From assembly GCA_029204225.1 (NCBI GenBank), contig CM055097.1, positions 72,731,210-72,795,209 of the forward strand: a stretch of 64,000 bases of DNA, given 5' to 3'. The notes under the pieces were generated by a model. The model searched no databases. It had not been told where the DNA came from and saw nothing but the letters and a program-made list of their open reading frames with translations. The stretch is from Diphasiastrum complanatum (taxonomy: Eukaryota; Streptophyta; Lycopodiopsida; Lycopodiales; Lycopodiaceae). How positions within the stretch are numbered: position 1 is the first letter of the stretch; every line of letters starts with the position of its first letter. The translations under genes were made by a program, and so were the position numbers. Below are positions 26,366 to 38,660 of this stretch, piece after piece.

Positions 26366-26944
26366 AAAATTGTCAAAAATTGGCAAATCTAGCTTGATCA
26401 AAACCATGTAAAATGTACATAGGTGGGTCCCACACGTGTGAATCCATGGTGCCACATGGGAATACACACTAGTGTAGGTTAGATCAAGTCTAAAAAGTGG
26501 TTCAAGTCAATTTGTAGTGATTCCTACTTTATAGGACCTAAATCCAAGATTTATGAAGAAAATTGACCAACTAGCCACCTACTTGGCATGACTCTAGGAA
26601 TGAGGCTAGGATGGAAAATTAGGGCAAGAAACCTCAATCACCTTCCTTATTACATGCTGGAAATTCACCTAAGGCATTTCTATGTAGTGGATTCTCTGTA
26701 GTGAACACTTAGATTATGTTTGAGAGCTCATTGGCAAAACTCGAGTTCTACTCTATGTACTTGATTGTTTTTTTGGATCCAAGCAAGATCAAAGTGATTC
26801 ACACTTTATTTTCAGTCTACAGGCCATACCGAGTACTATTCCACACGTCTGTGGGCCTACATTGGCAATGTTGAATGTTGTGTTGACTTTTTAGCCAAAG
26901 ATTAAGGGACACATTTTGTTTTAATGATTATAAAATTCTCCACA
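26343..26944 (+). mobile_element. Copia 5' LTR (602 bp)
   Basis: It begins TGTGAAAATTG and ends CACA immediately before a PBS-like TGGTATTAGAGCTC at 26945. It contains a CACACGTGTG palindrome at 26431-26440. The first ~23 bases also form the end of the inverted repeat at 24856-26365. Confidence 0.65.
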
Positions 26945-27547
26945 TGGTATTAGAGCTCTTGTGTTTCAGGCTATGAAAGGAGAAACCACATTTATCAAAG
27001 ATTTGGAAGAGATACCAATGCTAGAGCATGCTAGATTGATTTCTACTAAAAAATCAGCATTTTTGCTTATGTAGATTGGATCTTTTGTAGGTCAAAACTC
27101 AATATAGGGCTATGTACTTGAGGAATTCAGATTTCACACATGGCTTACTAGATTTGGGTGCTTTTTGATGCATTAGGAAGGTCTCATTGAAGGATACAAG
27201 ATTATATATCAGGTTTTAGGGAATTGCATGTAGAAATTGGAAGATTCAATTTCTTCTGATTTTGTCAAAATCCTAATTTTGATTGGATCTCTATTTTTTG
27301 AAATTTCTGGATTTTAATAGAGTTTTTTTCAATCTTAGAAAGTGGCAAGATTCATTATATTGTGGTTGGATCATAGGTTGATCAAGAATTCTTCATTCTA
27401 TGTGTTGATTTGCTAGTAGTAGTGCTAGAAGAGAATTGAGAGTTTCCATATCTTTGTGATTTTTTTTTTTTATACATTTTTTGTCATTCAAAATAGTGAT
27501 TTGAGCATTAGAACAGGTTGAAAGGAGAATATCAGGTCACTTCAACA
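26945..27547 (+). other. PBS and leader of plus-strand copia element
   Basis: TGGTATTAGAGC at 26945 resembles the Met-tRNA primer complement. About 600 bases of leader follow with no coding signal. Confidence 0.55.
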
Positions 27548-27921
27548 TGGCTACAAGTGGAGGCTTTATGTTAGAGAGCAATGATAGGCTTACCTCAATC
27601 AACTATTCTACTTGGAAGGTAACATCAAGTGAGGTATGACAAGAGAGCAAAGAAAGCTCTACACATGATCAAGATGAATGTTACCAATGAGATACTCAAG
27701 GAGATTGGTAAGAGCAATTCATCTCAAGAGTCTTGGGAAGCTTTGAAGAAGCTTTATGAAACCAAGTTGACATCTAGAGCATTGACTCTAAGAAGACAAA
27801 TCTTTCAAAGTTTGCAAAAGAAGGAAGGGAGTGCTCATGCTTTTTTTTTGAGGGGTAAAGCATTCAATGCTGTGTTAGCATGTATTGATGAGAACATTAA
27901 GGAGGTAGAAATTGTTCAAGT
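27548..27921 (+). pseudogene. Copia gag N-terminal fragment cut by an LTR
   Basis: It starts MATSGGFMLESNDRLTSINY, has a frameshift/deletion near 27615, then an open block (KKALHMIKMNVTNEILKEIG; SWEALKKLYETKLTSRALTL; LACIDENIKEVEIVQV). It is cut at 27921, where TGTGAAAAATTG starts an LTR. All of the rest of gag and pol is missing. Confidence 0.75.
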
Positions 27922-28726
27922 TGTGAAAAATTGTCAAAATCTATCTTGGATATTTTTTGTGTTTCTAGTTTGTAAGAAAATATCACATGTGTGGAGCATG
28001 TTCCCACATGTAGTAAAAGTAAAAATAGTTTAGTCATGTTGACTTTAGGGGTATCATAAAGATTTTGCATCAAGCATCTTGGTATAGAACCTTGATAAGG
28101 CCAAAATTGGCATAAAGGTCAAAATGGTTAAATCCACATGTAAAGCTTCAATTTGGCCAAAAGTAGATTGTGATGCAAACTAGAGGTGGTTAGGATTGTG
28201 ACACATGTGTAGATGTAATTTGATGAGTGATCAAGTCAATGTGTTGGCAAAAGTCAAAGGGTCCAATTATAAGAGAGAGATGTGTTGGAAGGGTCTAATC
28301 AAAAGTGAGGGATGTTGTATCACACATCCAATAGGATTAGAGAGGCTATGTTTAAGGGGTCCAATAAGAATCAAGCATATATCTCCATATATGTACTTTC
28401 ATTCCCTTCATTAATGTATGAGAGATCTATGAGTTTTTTGAGTCAATTTGGAGATTTGCCAATTTTGCTTGTATTGCCTTCTCTCTCTAGATGAGCCCAA
28501 ATGTGGTATTTTCTCTCTCTACCCAAGGAGAGGAGCTTTTTGGGACTAAGTTTATTTCATGAAGTCTTCCACACATGTGAAACACCTTTTGGTAATGAAT
28601 GAATGCATGTAGAATGGTTTTTTCACCTTAGATCTTGTTATTGATCTTGGATTTCAATCAATAGGTGATCTACAATGCATGAGCCAAGCTTAGGAGATCA
28701 ATTTCACACATGTGTGCATTTTCACA
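27922..28726 (+). mobile_element. Copia LTR joined to gag on the left and PBS on the right
   Basis: TGTGAAAAATTG...TTCACA, about 805 bases, followed at 28727 by the perfect PBS TGGTATCAGAGCC. Several CACATGTG variants of the LTR palindrome lie within. Left neighbour is truncated gag rather than a polypurine tract. Internal leader-like sequence continues to about 28919, where it meets another LTR piece. Confidence 0.65.
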
Positions 28727-28919
28727 TGGTATCAGAGCCTACCCAAGCTTTTGATGCATCTATCATCCATAGTTTCAAAATTTTCATGAAAATCAAGATC
28801 TAGAGAGTGTTGATTGCATCTTCCATGCTATCTCAAGAAAATTTGTATTAAGAGGGTTCATTATCATAATGATTGAATCATTTCAAGTACCTTATGAAAT
28901 TTTGTGCTCAGGAAGAGTA

Positions 28920-29391
28920 GGTCAAGTCAATTCCTACTTTATAGGACCTAAATCCTAGATTTGTGGTGGAGGTTGACCAACTAGTTGTTAAAATTGGCAA
29001 AAGCTAACTTGATCAAATATTGTAAATACCATTATGACTAGTACATATCATCATTAGACATGTGTGGAGCCTGTTCTCACGTGTGAAATAAATGCATTTA
29101 TCATTTAGATGAGTCGTATAGGTTGTACATACCATTTCATTTGAGATCTAGTGGCTAAAATGGCCAAAATCTAGTTTTCTAGCTATATGCCACTTGGCAT
29201 CATGTTATTGGTAGGAAAAGCTATTTCACATGGATAAGAGTGATCTCACACGTGCCAAGGACTGCTCATATGTGTGAAAACATCAGTAGTAGGTGAGATC
29301 CAACTTGTAGTAGATATTTGTGCAAGTCCCTATAAATTAGGAAAATTGCCTAAAATCAAGGGAGGTGGCTATAAGTTAGGAAACTTGGTTT
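28920..29391 (+). mobile_element. Left part of a copia LTR interrupted by the full-length element
   Basis: Starts at a match to the LTR at 26505 onward (ATTCCTACTTTATAGGACCT). It is cut at 29392 by the minus-strand copia element; the likely right part is at 35248-35692, which ends at a PBS. I see no clear 5-bp target duplication (ggttt before, gtcca after). Confidence 0.5.
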
Positions 29392-30002
29392 TGCTGAATT
29401 CACACGTGTGGGATGCCCTACACATGTATTTTTGATCTCCTAAGCACAATAACACCATAAAGATCAGAGTAGCATTGGTTGTCAATAGGAAAGCTGATCA
29501 TACAAGCAATATTATTGTGTTACAAGCAAGATATGTCAACAAAACATAAGACAGCATCATAAATGCCTCTACTCGGCTAGAGAGAGAGAAAATAGCAAGT
29601 ACAAAACTCGTGGAGAGAGAGAGGGCACAAAGAGCTTGTCTCCAAATTTGCATTACACACAAATTTCATCATTCTCTCAATGAGTACATCACATATATAT
29701 AGATCCATGGACTCTTCTCCTACTTTGAGTTGAATTGGAGTTGTGGATCCACCCCCCAAGCTATCTAGACTTATCCAAGCCACCTCACTATGTCTAATTG
29801 TGCCACATAGCCTTTTCATGCATTAAATGTGACATGTAAAGTACAAATGGCAATTCCTATGGTAGCTCGAGTTTCTACTTCTACCTACTTTGAATATTTT
29901 ATTCTAAGATGGGTCTTTACTAAGCCAAAAGAGCTCAATTCATCTTTGGCATTTTTAGGACCCATATTTACAACATTAGATAGATTTTTCAATATTTTGA
30001 CA
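29392..30002 (-). mobile_element. 3' LTR of the 29392-35247 copia element
   Basis: 611 bases. On the minus strand it starts TGTCAAAATATTG and ends GAATTCAGCA. It has a minus-strand TATA-like CTATATATATG at 29691-29701 and a CACACGTGTG palindrome at 29401-29410. Confidence 0.9.
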
Positions 30003-30020
30003 CTCCTCCTAAAAATGTAT

Positions 30021-33000
30021 CTAATGTGGATCAGGCATTGATCTTGAGATAAGACCAAGATTAGACCTATGCTTTGAGAAGGCACTTTTGCAAAGTGGCT
30101 TTGTGAGAAGATCAGCAATACACGAAGATGTGTTGACATGTTCTAAGTTGATTTCACCTCCAATGAGCTTTTCCCTTACAAAATGGTGTGCCACTTCTAT
30201 ATGCTTGCTTCTTGCATGAAAAATAGGACTGTTTGCAAGAGCTTGTGCTGATATGTTGTCACATTTGATCAAGGGAAGATCATCCTCTTTGATGCAATTT
30301 AGCTCCATGATTAACCTCTTGATCCAAAGCACCTCTTTAGTTGTTGTAGTGAGTGCTTTGTACTCGGCCTCACAAGATGATAGAGATATGATATCCTGCT
30401 TCTTTGAAAGCCAAGACACAAGATTGCCTCCAAGAAAGATAGTATATGCATTAATGGACTTTCGATCCATTTTATCACTTGCAAAATCAAAATCTGAATA
30501 GCCAACAATGGTTAGATCTTTATTCTTGTACAATAAACCATAATCTTGAGTAGAAGATACATATCTTAGAACTCTCGTGGCCATCTTCCAATATTGGATC
30601 TTGGGATCTTGCATAAATTGACTCAATTTATGCACACAATAGCTCAAATCGGGTCTAGTGATAGTAAGCCACATGTATCTATGCCTTTACAACTTTGCAT
30701 ATTGAATTTTCTCAACATAGAAAAGACATATCTAGATTGACAAATAAAAGCATACTCTTCATGAAAATTAATCTCAAGGCCCAAAATCTAATCGATCTCT
30801 CCTAGATCTTGCATTTTAAATTCTTTTCCTAATGCATCTTTGGTTTCTTGAACTAGCATCAAACAACTTCCACTAAGAATAATGTCATCGACATAGATTA
30901 GGAGAATGACAATATTACTACCATCAAATTTTAAGTACATAGAAGGATCATAGTCACTAAGCACAAATCCTAATGAAAGTAGAAAGTTGTTGAGTCTTGA
31001 AAACCATGATCTAGGTGCTTGTTTTAAGCCATAAAGACTTCTAAATAGCAAACACACCTTAGATTTATCCTTGATAAATCCTTGAGGCTGTTCCATGTAT
31101 ATCTCCTCCTCAAGATAGCCATTCAAAAAAGCGTTGGAGACATCAAGTTGAAACAATTTCCACTTAAAAAATTGTCACCATCTTTGCTACAGAAGCAAAG
31201 GTTTCTTCATAGTCAAGGCCATATATTTGTGCAAAGCCTTTAGCACATATTCTTGCCTTGTACTTGTTGATGGAGCCATCATGATTGTACTTGATCTTGA
31301 ACACCCACTTGCATCCAATGATATGCATGTAAGGTGGTGGATCCACTAGCTCCCATGTGTGGTTGGTGATCAAGGCATCATATTCAATTTTCATGGCCTC
31401 ATACCACTCCTTGGTATTGAGGGCTTCTTGAACATCTTTGGGCTCCTCATGAGAAACAAAATAAGCATAAGTGGAATCAAGATCCACTTGTTTTCCTTTG
31501 TCATCATAAGTGAGCCTCTTGGGCTCGGATCTCTCCCTCATGGATCTTCTAGGAGTGAAAATCCGAGGAGTTCCATCTTCAAATCTTGACTCCTCCATAT
31601 GTTGATTGTCTTCAATAACAACAGGTGATAGATTTTGAGGTTGCTTGATCTCGGCCCCTCCAAGACTGGACTTTTCTTCTTCATGAAAAACTACATCTCT
31701 ACTATCAATTACTTTAGAGGTAGAGAGCATGTAAATTCGATAGGCTTTCTTGTTGGATGAATATCCAACCATTACTCCTTTGCTTGCACAAGGGTCATCC
31801 TTCTTTCTCGTTTCCAAGGGAATATGAACAAAGCATATGCATCCAAATATACTAAGGTGTTCAACCTTAGGTTTCTTCAAATAGAGTGCTTCATATGGTG
31901 ACTTTCCTCCAAGTGCAACATGAGGGAGTCTATTGCAAAGATAGTTTGAACAATTGATAGCCTCACCCCAAAAGTCTTTTGGCAAAGATGCCTCAATTCT
32001 GATGGTTTTGGCACATTCACACAATGTTCTATTCTTTCTTACAACCACCCCATTTTGAGATGGTGTATATGCACAGAAAAACTCCCTTTTAATGCCTTCA
32101 AGCTCACAATAATCATGAAATTTATTGGAAGTGTACTCACCACCTCCATCACTTCTAAGAATTTTGATTTTGTAAGAAAATTGCTCTTCAACTAGAGCTT
32201 TGAACTTTAGGAAATAGTCAAACACCATAGATTTTGAAGCTAGAAGATATACCCAAGTAAATCTAGTGAAATCATCAATGAAAGTTACAAAGCAAGTAGC
32301 ACCACCCTTGCTCTTTGAAGATGAGAAGTGCACATCCGAGTGTATGAGTTCCAATGGATGTGTAGTCTTGATAGATGACTTTGAAAAAGGCTTCTTATGA
32401 GACTTAGATATGGCACAAGCCTCACATGGCTTGAAATTCTTGGAGATAAGATTAGGCAAGCCAATAGCTTTGGCTTTTTTGACCATGGACACCATAGAGT
32501 AATAGTTAGGATGACCCAACCTTCTATGCCATAGTTCCTCCAAAGACATATGAGTAGCAAAAGCACTATCACAAGAGTTAGCATACTCTTTGGAATCAAG
32601 CTTGTAGATTTCACCATATTTAGACCCAAATGCAAGGATTTCATCATGCTTCTTGATTGTACATGTACCAACATTGAAATTCACATGTAGTCCACTATCA
32701 AACAATTGCCCAACACTAATACGATTTCTTGTTAGCTTGGGAACAAAAAGTACATTAGACAGAGAAAGAACTTTTGATGAAGAAAGCTTTAAGGGAATGG
32801 TCCCTATGCCTTCAATAGCACACTCATGATCATTTGCTGTGTAGATGGACTTCTTGGCTCCTTTATAAGGTGACATGGATGAAAAATAATACTTGGAGCT
32901 ACACATATGTGAGGAAGCTCCACTGTCAATATACCACGAACCATCCTTCTTGAAAGGTGATGGAGAAAAACTCAAGACCATAAGAGATCCCTCTTCATCA

Positions 33001-33880
33001 CTTGCATGAGCATCTTCCTTCTCTTCATTAGAAATGTTGGCTTGCTTGAATTGACTCTTCTTCTTGAAACCATTGGTGGCATAATGCCCCTTCTTGCCAC
33101 AAAAGAAACACTTGATGTTTTTCTTCTTCTTCTTGGATGTTGAAGCTTGAGAGGACTCATCCTCATCTCCTTTCTCCTTGGAAATAAGATTGTTCTTGCT
33201 TGAAGAGAGTTGGTGTTGATTCTTACTTCTTGTCTTGTGCTTGTCTTTGGTAAAGAGAGCTTTACCATCAATGTTGAGAGATAGTGTCTCCATTTTCAAG
33301 AGCTTATACTGTTGTCTTGATTCTTCAGAAATGATCACACTTTGGAGTGCTTCCAAACTTGGTAGCTCCTCCTTAATGGCATAATTCTGAACAAGGTTGT
33401 CATATTCCTCCTTTAACCCATTAAGTATGACTTGAACAAGTTCATTTTGGTTAATGGAGTCTCCTATGCATGACAATTTTCTATGGAGGTCTTTAACTCT
33501 CATTACATAAGTTGAAGCACATTCATCACTTCTCTGTACACTTTGAAAAATTTGGTTTCTTAGTGTTAGAAGTCTAGAAGTATTTTTTGCTCATAGATAG
33601 ACTTGAGAGTATCCCAGGCATCTTTGGCATTAGTACAAGCACCAAATTCTCTTAAGATGCCATTTGAGACATTCATCGTAATATAATGTAGAGGCATCCT
33701 GGCTCTCTTTTTGTACTTTGGAATTTCTTGAGGAATTTGTGATTCTTCTTCAATGCCAAGTACAATATCCATCACATCTTGTAGTATTAAGACAGATTCC
33801 ATTCTAACCTTCCAAATTGACTAATTGGAGGTTGACAATCTTTCACTTGCTTCTAATAGAAAGACACCCATTGAAGTCAT
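30021..33880 (-). pseudogene. Copia gag-pol polyprotein, lightly broken
   Basis: Gag starts at 33880 (MTSMGVFLLEASERLS). A TAG interrupts it near 33823 and a frameshift lies at 33503-33566; a long open block (33503-31164, 779 codons) follows. It contains a zinc knuckle whose last cysteine is glycine (CFFCGKKGHYATNG), protease WYIDSGASSHMCSS, integrase zinc pair (HRRLGHPNYYSM; CEACAISKSHKK) and core (TFIDDFTRFTW; LRSDGGGEYTSN). The catalytic glutamate position reads QNGVVVRKNRT instead of the usual AERKNR. RT follows in another frame (30788-31156) with MFQLDVSNAFLNGYL and intact LLIYVDDIILSG. RNase H is at 30021-30674 (LTITRPDLSYCVHKLSQFM, SSCEAEYKALT, KCDNISAQAL). Domain order PR-INT-RT-RH is copia. 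Confidence 0.9.
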
Positions 33881-34621
33881 AAAGAATGATGGAAATAAAA
33901 AAAAATGGATGAAAGAATTGCTTTTCTTCTCACTATAGGAACCAATCAAGGGTACAGAACCAATCCTATGTAAGACTTAGCAAAAAAGTGTGAGATAGAT
34001 TTCACTAGCTTGACAATCTCTCTAAAACAAGATTTGAATCATAAAAAAAGATGAAGTATGGCAAAAGTTATGGTTCTCTAAATTTCACACGTGTGAAATA
34101 TTCCAAAAATGTCAAATTGACTTAAATACAATCTATTTGTATGAAACAATTTGCCTAGAACCTATAAGTTTTGTCTAAATCACATATAGATGAGATTGTG
34201 TAGCTTCTGGATGTTTTTTGTGATCATTCAAGCAATAAATGACATGTACACACGATTTGCCACAGGTCTAGGCGCCCTACCTACGACTCTTCAAAAGCTT
34301 ATAACTTCTGATTGGCTTATCCAACTGTCATGATTCAAATTGCATCAGATTCTACCATTTCTAGCTTTCTAGTGGGCTAATTTGCTTGAAATTTGGATCT
34401 GAGGTGAGAGAGAACCACCAATCTGAAAATGGGCGGATTTCACACGTGCCAGCACCTAAAATTCCGTACAGTGCCTGATCTGGCCCATTCAATGTGGTTT
34501 GTAGCTCAGAATCACAAGAAAACTGCAAACTAGCTAGAAGGTAGAATCTAGACAATTCCTAGCTTGAAATCTGATCAGATCTACAAACTTTTTGATTAGA
34601 TTTGCTTGTAAAACTTAGGTA

Positions 34622-34634
34622 GGATCTGATACCA
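34622..34634 (-). promoter_or_regulatory. PBS of the copia element
   Basis: Minus strand TGGTATCAGATCC immediately inside the right LTR; one mismatch to the Met-tRNA complement. Confidence 0.8.
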
Positions 34635-35247
34635 TGTTGAATTCACACGTGTGGGACGCCCTACACTTGTATTTTTTATCTCCTAAGCACAATAACACCA
34701 TAAAGATCAGACTAGCATTGGTTGTCAATAAGAAAGCTGATCATACAAGCAATATTATTGTGTTACAAGCAAGATCTGTCAACAAAACATAAGACAAAGC
34801 ATCATAAATGCCTCTACTCGGCTAGAGAGAGAAAATAGCAAGTACAAAACTCGTGGAGAGAGAGAGGGCACAAAGAGCTTGTCTCCAAATTTGCATTACA
34901 CACAAATTTCATCATTCTCTCAATGAGAGTACATCACATATATATAGATCCATGGACTCTTCTCCTACTTTGAGTTGAATTGGAGTTGTAGATCCACCTC
35001 TCATGCTATCTAGACTTATCCAAGCCACCTCACTATGTCTAATTGTGCCACATAGTCTTTTCATGCATTAAATGTGGTGTGTAAAGTACAAATGGCAATT
35101 CCTATGGTAGCTCGAGTTTCTACCTCTACCTACTTTGAATATTTTATTCTAAGATGGGTCTTTACTAAGCCAAAAGAGCTCGATTCATCTTTGGCATTTT
35201 TAGGACCCATACTTACAGCATTAGATAGATTTTTCAATATTTTGATA
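34635..35247 (-). mobile_element. 5' LTR of the 29392-35247 copia element
   Basis: 613 bases, partner of 29392-30002. TATA-like CTATATATATG lies at about 34937-34947 and CACACGTGTG at 34644-34653. The outer end reads ...TTTTGATA where the partner reads ...TTTTGACA, a C-to-T change in the terminal CA. Confidence 0.9.
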
Positions 35248-35692
35248 GTCCATGTGCCATATTGATGATTATTGGTGGATCCTTTGATGAGTAGGCACTC
35301 TCACACATGCCAAATCAACTGAGTAAGCATCAACTCTTGTATATATATGGTGGCTCATTTGGCCATAATTGACAAGAAAGCTAAATCTTGGGTTTGGTGC
35401 ATTTTTGAGTAATCTCTCCATTTGTCTTGTGATTTAATGCTTCTAATGGTTTCTAAGCCAAGTGTACTTCATTATCTGCTGGTAGTCCGTACTCTGGTAG
35501 GTATTCACATGTGTGAAACCAGCAAGTACAAGTTTTGATCATATTCAATTGTTCTTGTTAGATTTGTTGATGTAGAATTGATCTAATGCTATCTAATCTT
35601 GTGTAGATTGGTAGATCAATCTATTCTAACACCCAATCACAGTTGTGGATCTGATTTGGATCCATTCTTGGTCCTTTTCGCTGTACTTTGAA
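35248..35692 (+). mobile_element. Right part of the interrupted LTR
   Basis: Contains a plus-strand TATA-like TATATATATGG near 35343 and a CACATGTGTG site near 35507. It ends at 35692, next to a perfect PBS TGGTATCAGAGCC at 35693. Its left half is probably 28920-29391. Confidence 0.5.
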
Positions 35693-36035
35693 TGGTATCA
35701 GAGCCCAGTGGGGGTTCCTTTGCCTGTGCTTGCTTGAGTGGGGGTGTTGCAGAATGTTTGGTTGCAAGCCACGCACAGGAAAGTGTCGTAGGCTTGAGCA
35801 CCCAGAGAAGGCCTTGAGAATTCTCAATATCCCATAAGTAACTGCTTGCCTTGAACTCTCCCATATATAAGTTGGGACTTCTCTATATCCTCTATCCCCT
35901 GGTACCAGCCCTTTTGGGAGTTAGACGGATGGCGGGTGGCTAGGCAACTGGGGTTGGGATCCCATTACGCGGCTCGCATGGGTACGTGTGTGTGCATGGC
36001 CCTGAGGCCCAAATTCTTTACATGGTATCAGAGCC
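35693..36035 (+). mobile_element. Compact PBS - purine tract - short LTR - PBS unit
   Basis: TGGTATCAGAGCC at 35693; only ~50 bases later a purine tract (GAGTGGGGG) precedes TGTTGCAG at 35745. A 278-base LTR-like unit then ends TTTACA at 36022 and is followed by a second perfect PBS at 36023. A TATA box (TATATAAG) lies near 35866. The short LTR is GC-richer than its neighbours and unlike the copia LTRs here. It may be a TRIM-like (miniature) element or a solo LTR landed beside a PBS. Confidence 0.45.
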
Positions 36036-37911
36036 AAGTACAAGTGCATTTAAGGAATTGATCTAAACTATTCCCAAATTGGTAGGTTTTTCAAAACAAG
36101 CTAATATTGAGGTAGCGAGTTTGAATGGATAGCTAGAGCCATTATATTTGTACCAAATCTTACTATGGGCTACATGTGTACTTTCCACACGTGTGGGGCC
36201 ATACAGAACCTGTTTTGGACAGTAAAATTCTGTTTGGTGCATTTTGAGCTTCATACACCCAATTTTGAGTCAATATAGTGCATTTTTCAAGCTTTCACTT
36301 GTATTGTTTCTATTCCATTGATTTGTTCTTGGTTTAGCTCAATCATATAGTTGATTTGAAGCTTGATTATAGTACATTGAAGTTGATTCTCTATTTTTTG
36401 AGTGTACCTTGAAGTTGAGAGAGAAAGAGTGCTATAAACCAAAGATTAAGGAGTGATTTGCAAGGGGAGAGATTGAAATCCATTATACCTTCATTCTAGA
36501 TTTGTTCAAGAGTGAAAGGGCTGAGTCTAGAAGCATCTAAATGCTAAAAGACACTCTTGGATCAGTCCTCCAAGTGAAATCTTAGTGAATTACACTCATA
36601 AAGACAAAATCTACATATACAAGATGATAAGAATTGTTGGCAAGTACTAGGAGAAAAATTTGAGATCCAAGTCACATTGTTCACCCCTACTCAAGTGTGT
36701 GAGTATGTTTTTTGGCTTGAATTTAAAGTCATAAAGGTGAGTGAGGCATATGTGTTGTGGTTGATCCAAAATTTTCAAAAGATCCTTCCTTTGTAGAGGG
36801 CAAGAACTAGTAACTCAATTCTTGACTTTGGTGGAAAAATTGTCTTCTTCATTGTGATCAAATCTTGCCAAGTGGCATTAGCTCTTTGTAAGCACATATC
36901 TTAATGAGAGAGAAGTATCACATTTCTAAAAATTTGGTACTTGATGGAGTCCAATAGGGGTGAATGAATTCAATTTTTTGAGCAAAATTTTGACATTATA
37001 TGTATGAAACTCAAGTAAGTTCTATTCAACTTTCTTTATGAGAGTGTGAGGGTCAAGTTGTGATCCCATTGGGAGTCTAGAACAGGGAGGAGTCCATATT
37101 TGAGTGTTCATACATGATTGGGATCTTTTTGATGTTAGCAACTGTGCTAACAAAGAGAAAATAAAAATAAAAAATAAAACTCCGTGGCATGTGTTTTGTA
37201 AGACCACGTATGAGTATTTGTCAATAAACTTCAAGCCATGGCATGTGTTTTGTAAGTCCATGAGTAGAAACTTAAATAATAATAAAATAGGTTAAAGTTA
37301 GATTTAAAACTTAGACTTAGGAAACTTACGATTAGAAATATTTTATCTTAAGTTGTCCTAAGTTATGAAAATTGAAGTTCTAAATCCTAAGTTAGAAGTT
37401 CTAGAAAGGCTAGGACAAATTAGTCCCATAAGTTAGTAGACACAAAGGAGAGGTATTTGCATTGTAAATAACACTTTTGATATTAAGCTATCTTGCTCTC
37501 TATTTTGGAGAATTATCATTCTATTTCATTTGTGTTCCCCTTGGAAAGGTGCATAGCTTGAGGGAAGGTGCTCGGGCCTCCTCTTGTCTCCTTTTCATCG
37601 TTTTATTGTGGCATGTTCATTATTGCTTATTTGTTTAGTATTAGCCGCAATCTCATTTTATTACCCTTCGGGTGTTAATCTAGGATTAGTCTAGTCACCT
37701 TGCTAGTTGGGTAAGCCTTGGCAAGGATTTTTATTGTTGTTACTAATTAGTTTATTTTCGTTTCAAGCACTATTTGAGTAAGCCTTAGTGCTCTCATTCC
37801 TGTCCATATTTCCGTTGAAGCTTATTGTAGAAACTTAAAAAGTGGACGAATCTCTACATCCCTATACTACACCCGTAAGTAGATCTAGCCACCGCACTCA
37901 CTAGAAATACT
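36036..37911. other. Leader-like and LTR-like sequence, no gene
   Basis: Follows the PBS at 36023. It has a CACACGTGTG site at 36186-36195 and a short two-copy repeat (GTGGCATGTGTTTTGTAAG-type) near 37183 and 37235. From about 37440 the style changes (TTACCCTTCGGGTG, TAGTTGGGTAAGCC); this could be the 5' LTR of the gypsy element to its right. No coding domain. Confidence 0.4.
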
Positions 37912-37927
37912 TCCGTGCCGTTGTCGC
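37912..37927 (+). promoter_or_regulatory. Possible tRNA-Asp-type primer-binding site
   Basis: TCCGTGCCGTTGTCGC resembles the TGGCGCCGTTGCCGGG motif found after the 5' LTR of plant Tat/Athila gypsy elements, with several mismatches. Its position ~850 bases upstream of gag fits. Confidence 0.35.
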
Positions 37928-38176
37928 TTTTTAAGTATTTTTCTACCTAGCTTCTTCTCCTTTCTTTTTTTTCTTTTTTTTCTTGCTTCTGTATTGTATG
38001 TTTGCTTGTGTGCTTATCTCTATCTACCAACAAACAACACGCGTCGTCTCTCCAGGTCCTACATGAGTGTAGAGCAACTTCTCAAACCGGGGGGAAACAA
38101 CGAAAGAGTCAACTTGGGCATTTTCTTCAAAAGAAGTGACCCAAGTGACCTTTTTCACAACCAAACAGGTATATCA

Positions 38177-38660
38177 GAATTCGCCAATTTGTCTGCAGCC
38201 CTAACAGACCCTGATCTTTCATTTTATCACCTCCACGAATTCTGACCACAGTCAAATTTTGAGAAAACAGCCTGTTATACTATCAAAATCCCTTATTTCT
38301 CATCAAAATCTTTGTCTTAGAATTCGTCGACTTCACTGAGACTAGATCTCATTAAGATCAGTCTTTCAGCAGCTCCGCGAATTCTCTCTCACAGATTTTG
38401 CCCGTTTACTGATAGAACATCACATCTTTCTCTATATTCCCTATCTGCCAATCAAACCTCTCTGTTAGAATTCGCCATCAAGCCTAAGAATTTGCCCTCA
38501 AAGAGCACAATTTTTTTGTACTATCCGCAAATTCTGAATCGCCAAATTTTTTTAGAAAATCTAAAAAAATTACTATTCTGACATTCAGAATACTAGTTTA
38601 GAATTCGCGAGTATTACAGTTAGATTTATCTGCCTCTCCATTTCTCAGCCTGTCCGCGAA
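38177..38660. repeat. Cluster of GAATTC-centred motifs in gypsy leader
   Basis: Six GAATTC sites in under 500 bases, most inside AGAATTCGC or its reverse GCGAATTCT. They are spaced irregularly and in both orientations. A similar cluster of four sits at 41902-42090, after pol of the same element. Confidence 0.75.

Larger units (their letters stand above)
29392..35247 (-). mobile_element. Nearly full-length Ty1/copia retrotransposon
   Basis: About 5.86 kb, minus strand. It has paired LTRs (29392-30002 and 34635-35247), a PBS at 34622-34634 (minus strand TGGTATCAGATCC), a gag-pol reading region at 30021-33880, and a polypurine tract (AGGAGGAG, minus strand) just inside the left LTR at about 30003-30010. 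The LTRs differ by about 20 substitutions and three small indels by my count. No target-site duplication is evident. Confidence 0.9.

Noticed and set aside
24900..29400. CRISPR-like array from recurring short palindromes
   Set aside because: The palindromes are unevenly spaced, lie in LTRs, and the genome is eukaryotic.
35745..36022. Cassandra-type TRIM carrying a 5S RNA sequence
   Set aside because: No 5S-like internal promoter or sequence block was recognised in the short LTR.
38177..38660. GAATTC clusters as heat-shock elements
   Set aside because: Heat-shock elements need GAA and TTC separated by two bases; here they abut.
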